Below, one piece after another: positions 59,769-64,000 of a stretch of 64,000 bases of DNA. Source of the DNA: a virus; IMG/VR virus record IMGVR_UViG_3300031576_000037, positions 1 to 64,000 of that record. One strand, 5' to 3'. The translations under genes and the position numbers were made by a program. The notes beneath the pieces are model-generated. The model made no database searches and was not told the origin of the DNA. It worked only from the letters and a program-made list of their open reading frames with translations. Numbering within the stretch: position 1 is the stretch's first letter; each line of letters starts with the position of its first letter.

Positions 59769-60430
59769 ACGACATTCAACAGATCGAAGCCCAAAAGCAC
59801 CGCAGATATTTTGCCATCGGTTTAGCCGTCGTCGGCGGCGGCATCGCCCTGGCCAGTTTCTCTTCAACCTACGCGATCAACCTCGAATCGTTCGCCGATT
59901 GGTCGGGCAATCTGTCGCGCGGATTGGCTCTATGCGCGTCAATCGGCATTGAGGTCATGTTCTGCCTGGTTATTTACGCCATCAGCTACGCGCTCGTCGG
60001 CGGCCAGGAGAAGTTTCTCGGCGTGCTGTCGCTGGCATTTCTGCTATTTGTGATGGCCACGAACTATGTCATTCATCGGCAGATCGTCAAAGGCATTCGG
60101 CTGTCGGAATGGCAGCAGGGATATTACGACTGGGCTGGCGCGCTGGCGCTGTTCGGCGTCCTACTGATCATCGTGCTGTTCGGCGCGGTCAGTTACGAAG
60201 CGCGCGAGCGGCGCGAAAAGCGCGAAGTCCAAACGCTGGCTGCGCGCCGGGCATTGGAATGGAAAAAGGCTCTGATCCACTCTGAGGCTTTTACCGCATC
60301 GCTTGACGCGCACAAACCGGCAGTGCTGGCCGAAATGAAAAGACAGCTTGCCCTGCCCGCCGTCGCTGAGACAAAGCCAGGCATCGGCCTGGCTCCGAAT
60401 CCAAAAGCAGGGGACGAGTCAAAAAACTAA
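59765..60430 (+). CDS. Four-helix membrane protein
   Basis: 221 residues from ATG 59765 (AAGGATGGGAG upstream). Helices near 16-36, 50-71, 80-97 and 118-138, then a charged cytoplasmic tail with Arg/Glu coiled coil (YEARERREKREVQTLAARRA). Ends in a Lys/Pro/Asn-rich tail. No family recognised. Confidence 0.7.
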   Translation: MNDIQQIEAQKHRRYFAIGLAVVGGGIALASFSSTYAINLESFADWSGNLSRGLALCASIGIEVMFCLVIYAISYALVGGQEKFLGVLSLAFLLFVMATNYVIHRQIVKGIRLSEWQQGYYDWAGALALFGVLLIIVLFGAVSYEARERREKREVQTLAARRALEWKKALIHSEAFTASLDAHKPAVLAEMKRQLALPAVAETKPGIGLAPNPKAGDESKN

Positions 60431-61108
60431 TAGCGCCGCTGGGCACAACAGCCCCAGAGCAGGGAAGGGAAGGGCCCTTCCCTGTTGCATCGGCGGCGCA
60501 CAATGTCGCACGCGCAACACACACTGCGCAGGAAGAAACTGAGAGCGGCAGACTGGAACCGGCTGGCCGCGCTGATGTCGTTGTCGGCGCCGAGGGCGAT
60601 CTTGGCGGTGATGGCCACGGCGAAGATAGCCTGCGGGTGGTAGGCAGGGGCAAGGAGACGCGGCGGGAGAATCGGGGTGATGGCGGGTGGCAAGATGGGG
60701 CGGGGGCGGATCGAAGGGGGGATGGTGAGCGTGAGGCAACGCTTACAGATACCCCTACAAAACGCGCTCCGGCAACGCATACAAACACCGAAGCCTGTAG
60801 TACTACAAAATCGCCAGGGCTAAGACTTGTTTCTGTCGAAGTCTGTAGTACTACAAAATCGCCGCAAAACACACGGCAAAAAGACCTTATCAACACCGCT
60901 AACAATCTATGGAAACGCCTACAAAACAAGCCGCCGAAACCGCCCAAGCACACGCTCAATCCATCGGGAAAGCGGCGTATCGGTAGGACGACGCGGACAG
61001 GGTTTGAAATCCTGCGGCGTGCTCAATGTGAAGAATGCAAGATTGAAATCCGGCTGGTTGCTGGCTATATTAGCGCGACGCAAATGATTGGGTTAGGAAG
61101 GCTAAATT
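60431..61108 (+). other. Gene-poor region with palindromic repeats
   Basis: About 680 bases without a convincing gene. A 46-residue ORF (60503-60643) and longer Arg-rich frames have no support. Two copies of a 21-bp repeat (60795, 60843), each with a perfect palindrome, lie here (separate entry). Confidence 0.6.
60795..60863. promoter_or_regulatory. Tandem palindromic operator-like sites
   Basis: TGTAGTACTACA, a perfect 12-bp palindrome, at 60796-60807 and 60844-60855, within identical CTGTAGTACTACAAAATCGCC repeats 48 bases apart. CTACAAAA also occurs near 60754 and 60918. Could be binding sites for a dimeric repressor or for a recombinase. Confidence 0.6.
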
Positions 61109-61381
61109 ATGAGACACAAATTGGCATCGTCAGGAACATCCTGCGCAAACGGCTCGCCTTCGTTGAGCAGCGCCTTATCGGTTTACGATGTGCCCGGTGT
61201 AGTGCTCGACGCACGGGAGCAGATCGCGCCCTTGCTTAAACACACCGACACGGATGTTCAAGCTATGGCGCGGGCCGTGTTCGACCTACTCGAAATAGCA
61301 TTGAAAGCGATGGCAACGGGCGATTTAGGTGACCTAGTGGTCGCCGAAAGCGATATACCTGAAAGCCTGGCTATTGTGTAG
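61109..61381 (+). CDS. Small phage protein
   Basis: 90 residues, ATG with GGAAGG upstream. C-terminal helical region (VQAMARAVFDLLEIALKAMA) and acidic end. Converges with the next minus-strand gene, overlapping by 11 bases. Confidence 0.55.
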   Translation: MRHKLASSGTSCANGSPSLSSALSVYDVPGVVLDAREQIAPLLKHTDTDVQAMARAVFDLLEIALKAMATGDLGDLVVAESDIPESLAIV

Positions 61382-61553
61382 GCGTATCTTTACTAATCGC
61401 GCGCTCAAACGCCGCCAGCCTCTCTTCCTCTGCGCGCTGCAACCGGGATTGACGTTCAAGCGCCGCCATCAGGGAAGGACGCATGCTTGCTATCAGATCA
61501 ACCTTATCCTGATATAGCGTGGTGAACTCTTCAACCGAACTCGCCATCACCAT
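61371..61553 (-). CDS. Small helical protein
   Basis: 60 residues from ATG 61553 (a TTG at 61571 also possible). YQDKVDLIASMRPSLMAAL and EEERLAAFERAISKD look like a coiled coil. Its upstream region seems replaced by the IS1-like fragment. Confidence 0.45.
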   Translation of the reverse strand: MVMASSVEEFTTLYQDKVDLIASMRPSLMAALERQSRLQRAEEERLAAFERAISKDTPTQ

Positions 61554-61571
61554 CACGCTTTTAGTGGTCAA

Positions 61572-62317
61572 CCCGCCCCATCCTGAGCTTGTTGGAATTC
61601 GTTGGCGAAAAGTGCATCCGCCTGTTTGCCCTGTTGATTTGCGGCATCCGCGTTAGCGAAGTGCAGTGTGATGAAATTTGGGGCTTCGTTCAAATGAAAG
61701 AGAAGACCAAACACGCCAAAGGCAAAGAAGACGATGACACGTTGGGCGATGCCTGGTGTTATGTCGGGATGGAACGCAACACCAAGCTGATTCTCACTTG
61801 GCATCTTGGTCGCCGGACAACTGAAGACACAGAGATTTTTACGGAGAAATTGAACTACGCGACAGAGGGCAATTTTGAGATTTACACAGACGGCTTTCCG
61901 GCCTACAAAGACGCCATCATTCTGAGCTTGGGCACTCGCGTTGACTTCGCGCAGATCATCAAGATTTACGGCAAGCCCGAAGGCGAAGAGCATCGCTACT
62001 CGCCTTCACAGGTGATCGAAATCAACAAGATTGCGGTTCACGGAAACCCCAATATGGAAGCGGCGGGAACGAGCCACATTGAGCGCCAGAATCTGACCAT
62101 CAGAATGGGCAATCGCCGGATGACGCGATTGACGAATGCGTTCTCAAAGAAGTGGATCAATCTCGATTACTCTTACGCGCTGCATTTCTTCCACTACAAT
62201 TTCATTCGCATTCACTCGACGCTGAGAGTTACGCCCGCGATGGAATCGAAGATCACTGATCGTATTTGGACTTGGGAAGAATTGCTGAGGGCGCAGATTT
62301 GAAGCGCCCTTGCCGCC
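61572..62317 (+). mobile_element. IS1-like insertion remnant
   Basis: Contains only a 5'-truncated transposase gene; no terminal inverted repeats found. The left junction lies within a few bases of the minus-strand gene start. Confidence 0.55.
61589..62302 (+). pseudogene. N-terminally truncated IS1-family transposase
   Basis: 237 residues. DDE residues are kept: D in VQCDEIWGF, D in TDGFPAYKD, E in HIERQNLTI, and the typical NFIRIHSTLRVTPAMES end. Relatives start with a zinc-ribbon/HTH region of ~50-60 residues that is missing here, so autonomous transposition is doubtful. Confidence 0.8.
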
Positions 62318-64000
62318 TCACTCGAACAAGCTGGCCTGATCATTCCCGCCCGCGCTTTCTTCCTGAGCTTTCTTGAGCGTGATAGATGAAGGCGGCATCT
62401 TCACTTCCGCGCCGCTCAATAGCTCTTCAATGGTCAAAATCTGCAAGCGCGGATAATCCTTGTTCCATCCGGTCGAATGATAAAAGCCCGCCGCTGTCAC
62501 CTCAGTCTTCATATCGCGGCTGGCCGATTCCAGCGTGATGAAAACTCCCATTGCGGCCTTCTCGCGTTCAATCGTGCCTTTCAAGTCTCGGATGTCGCCG
62601 CTCTTCACCTTGCCGCTTTTGACTTGCACCAGCAACCGCTTTGGCTTGCCGCCTGTGTCATCAATAAAGGTGATCACGCCGTCAATCCCTTTGTCGCTGC
62701 CTTTCTTGCCTTGTCTGCTTCCGGCTTCGCCGCCCAATGGGCGGGCTTTGATAAGCGACAATGCCCACCACTGGAATTGATAGCGGTCATCCTGCGCGAG
62801 TTGTCGCGCTGATCCTAAGTCTTCAGGCTCACCGATGACTTGATAGTCTTTCTTCTCGACTAAATTGAAGGCGTCTTTCAGCCGGTATTTTTGCAGCGCG
62901 ATGGCCAAATGCGTCACGTCAATGCCAATCCATTTGCGCCCAAGCTTCTGCGCTGCGGCGATGGTTGTCCCGCAACCGCAGAAGGGATCAAGTACAACGT
63001 CGCCTTCGTTGCTGCTCGCGCTGATAATTCTTTCGAGCAACGCAAGCGGCTTTTGTGTGGGATAGCCCAGACGTTCAGCGGCATTCGCGGAGATAGGAGC
63101 AATATCAGTCCAGACATCCGGTATAGCCGCGCCCTCTAGTTGGTCTGCGTACCATTTAAGGCGCGGCGTTCCGTCTTTCTTCTTAGGCCAATAAATCAAT
63201 CCTGCCTTGTCCAAAGCATCCAATTTATCTTGAACGGTGTCGCCTTTAATGCCCAGACTGTCAATGATCGCTCCCGGCAATGCCCAATGCCTGCCCACTT
63301 TTGTTGGGTCAATGCCTCTCCACTGCTTTCCGCTTTCTCCGTGACGCACGCCCGAACCTGTCAGGGTGACAGGCTGAAAAAGCCTGTCTGAATTATCATC
63401 GGAACATGTGAAATGCTTGGCAATATATTCGGGGTCGTGCGCGCCTTTGATGTTTGTCCATGTGAATCGGTTATCTTTGGAATAAAAGAGAATCGTGTCA
63501 TGTACCGGAGCAAACCGCTGCGCAGACCCGTGCGCGTGAGTGCGCTTCCAAATAATTTCATTTCTGAGTCGATCGGCGCCAAAGATGGAATCCAAGACAA
63601 CCTTTAGATAATGGTCTGCCGTTGGGTCACAGTGTAGATATAGGCTTCCTGTTGGCTTCAGAACGCGATGTAATGCGACCAGTCGCGCGGCCATCATCAC
63701 CAAATAAGCCATCATCTGATTTGTCCCGATGAACTGGCGTAATGCGCCAATCATATTTGAGATGCGCTCATCGCCTTCGGTCACAAGCACCTGATAGGTT
63801 TCTTCGGCCTTCGCGTTCCAATGCCATGTATCCTCAAAGGCTGTGATCTGCGCTTCGGCTTCCTTGCCGCTTTCGTCTTTGAAAAGCACGTTGTAATTGC
63901 GGTTTGAATTGAAAGGCGGGTCAAGATAAATCAGGCTCACGCTCGCGCTGGGCACATATTGGCGTAAAATGTCCAAGTTGTCGCCGTAATAGAGCGTGTT
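62318..64000 (-). CDS. Second DNA methyltransferase-Mrr fusion, start off the window
   Basis: About 560 residues; the reading continues past 64000 ([12 protein letters not shown]), so the start is missing. Motif IV (YLDPPF) near the N-terminus and motif I (DPFCGCGTT) later give a beta-class amino-methyltransferase; the C-terminus has KGIDGVITF and [18 protein letters not shown], the same D...QxK Mrr-like pattern as at 4520. Sequence throughout is similar to that protein, but the target-recognition middle is more different, so they may read different sites. It ends 15 bases from the IS1-like fragment, convergent. Confidence 0.85.
   Translation of the reverse strand, partial: NTLYYGDNLDILRQYVPSASVSLIYLDPPFNSNRNYNVLFKDESGKEAEAQITAFEDTWHWNAKAEETYQVLVTEGDERISNMIGALRQFIGTNQMMAYLVMMAARLVALHRVLKPTGSLYLHCDPTADHYLKVVLDSIFGADRLRNEIIWKRTHAHGSAQRFAPVHDTILFYSKDNRFTWTNIKGAHDPEYIAKHFTCSDDNSDRLFQPVTLTGSGVRHGESGKQWRGIDPTKVGRHWALPGAIIDSLGIKGDTVQDKLDALDKAGLIYWPKKKDGTPRLKWYADQLEGAAIPDVWTDIAPISANAAERLGYPTQKPLALLERIISASSNEGDVVLDPFCGCGTTIAAAQKLGRKWIGIDVTHLAIALQKYRLKDAFNLVEKKDYQVIGEPEDLGSARQLAQDDRYQFQWWALSLIKARPLGGEAGSRQGKKGSDKGIDGVITFIDDTGGKPKRLLVQVKSGKVKSGDIRDLKGTIEREKAAMGVFITLESASRDMKTEVTAAGFYHSTGWNKDYPRLQILTIEELLSGAEVKMPPSSITLKKAQEESAGGNDQASLFE

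Noticed and set aside
60637-61239. 200-residue plus ORF
   Set aside because: Very Arg/Gly-rich, overlaps a better gene at 61109; its Cys pairs are not convincing.

Overview
This window is mostly one bacteriophage (or prophage) genome from a GC-rich bacterium, with mobile cargo near both ends. It looks like a short-tailed (podovirus-like) phage: it has a large terminase, P22-like portal, scaffold, HK97-type capsid, connector and beta-propeller-like tail proteins, a 3017-residue internal 'polyvalent' protein and a 3187-residue fibre, but no tape measure, sheath or tail tube. A tyrosine recombinase suggests a temperate life style. Gene style (high GC, giant LPD-type proteins, small cysteine-rich proteins) resembles uncultivated soil phages; a host such as Acidobacteriota is only a guess.

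Layout. 1-8.8 kb, mainly plus strand: a truncated octapeptide-repeat gene, a protein with an SSB-like acidic C-terminal tip, an IS1595-type transposon with its companion gene, a degenerate tRNA-like sequence, a minus-strand pair (P63C protein plus a transposase-derived zinc-ribbon/HTH protein), a DNA methyltransferase fused to an Mrr-like nuclease domain, several small phage proteins and the integrase. A 16-bp-stem terminator at 8866-8905 separates this from the late operon. 9.1-51.5 kb, all minus strand, is the virion block, transcribed right to left: small DNA-binding protein, terminase, portal, scaffold, capsid, connectors, tail, fibres, internal virion proteins. Accessory genes sit among the tail genes (PAPS-reductase-like PP-loop protein, GNAT-like protein, DUF4926-SNase fusion). 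Rho-independent-type hairpins lie just upstream of several capsid-region genes and probably tune their ratios.

51.5-61.4 kb holds many small genes in divergent clusters, with clear sigma70-type promoters. Two promoters share an almost identical spacer, and one appears to produce a leaderless mRNA for an HNH endonuclease. Several genes have a stable hairpin directly before the ribosome binding site; one such 49-nt element occurs twice with perfectly conserved stems and changes only in unpaired bases. This region also has an ArdC-N-like antirestriction protein and a formylglycine-generating-enzyme-fold protein whose C-terminus has the codon pattern of a diversity-generating-retroelement (DGR) variable region. 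No reverse transcriptase or template repeat is visible here. The right end has an N-terminally truncated IS1-like transposase and a second methyltransferase-Mrr fusion that runs off the window.

Together this suggests a phage with a compact virion operon, a regulatory/anti-host region under host-type promoters, and DNA methyltransferase-nuclease cargo associated with insertion sequences at both ends. Strongest leads: the putative DGR target, the duplicated RNA hairpin element, the methyltransferase-Mrr cargo pair, and the giant fibre with a signal peptide and C-terminal membrane anchor.
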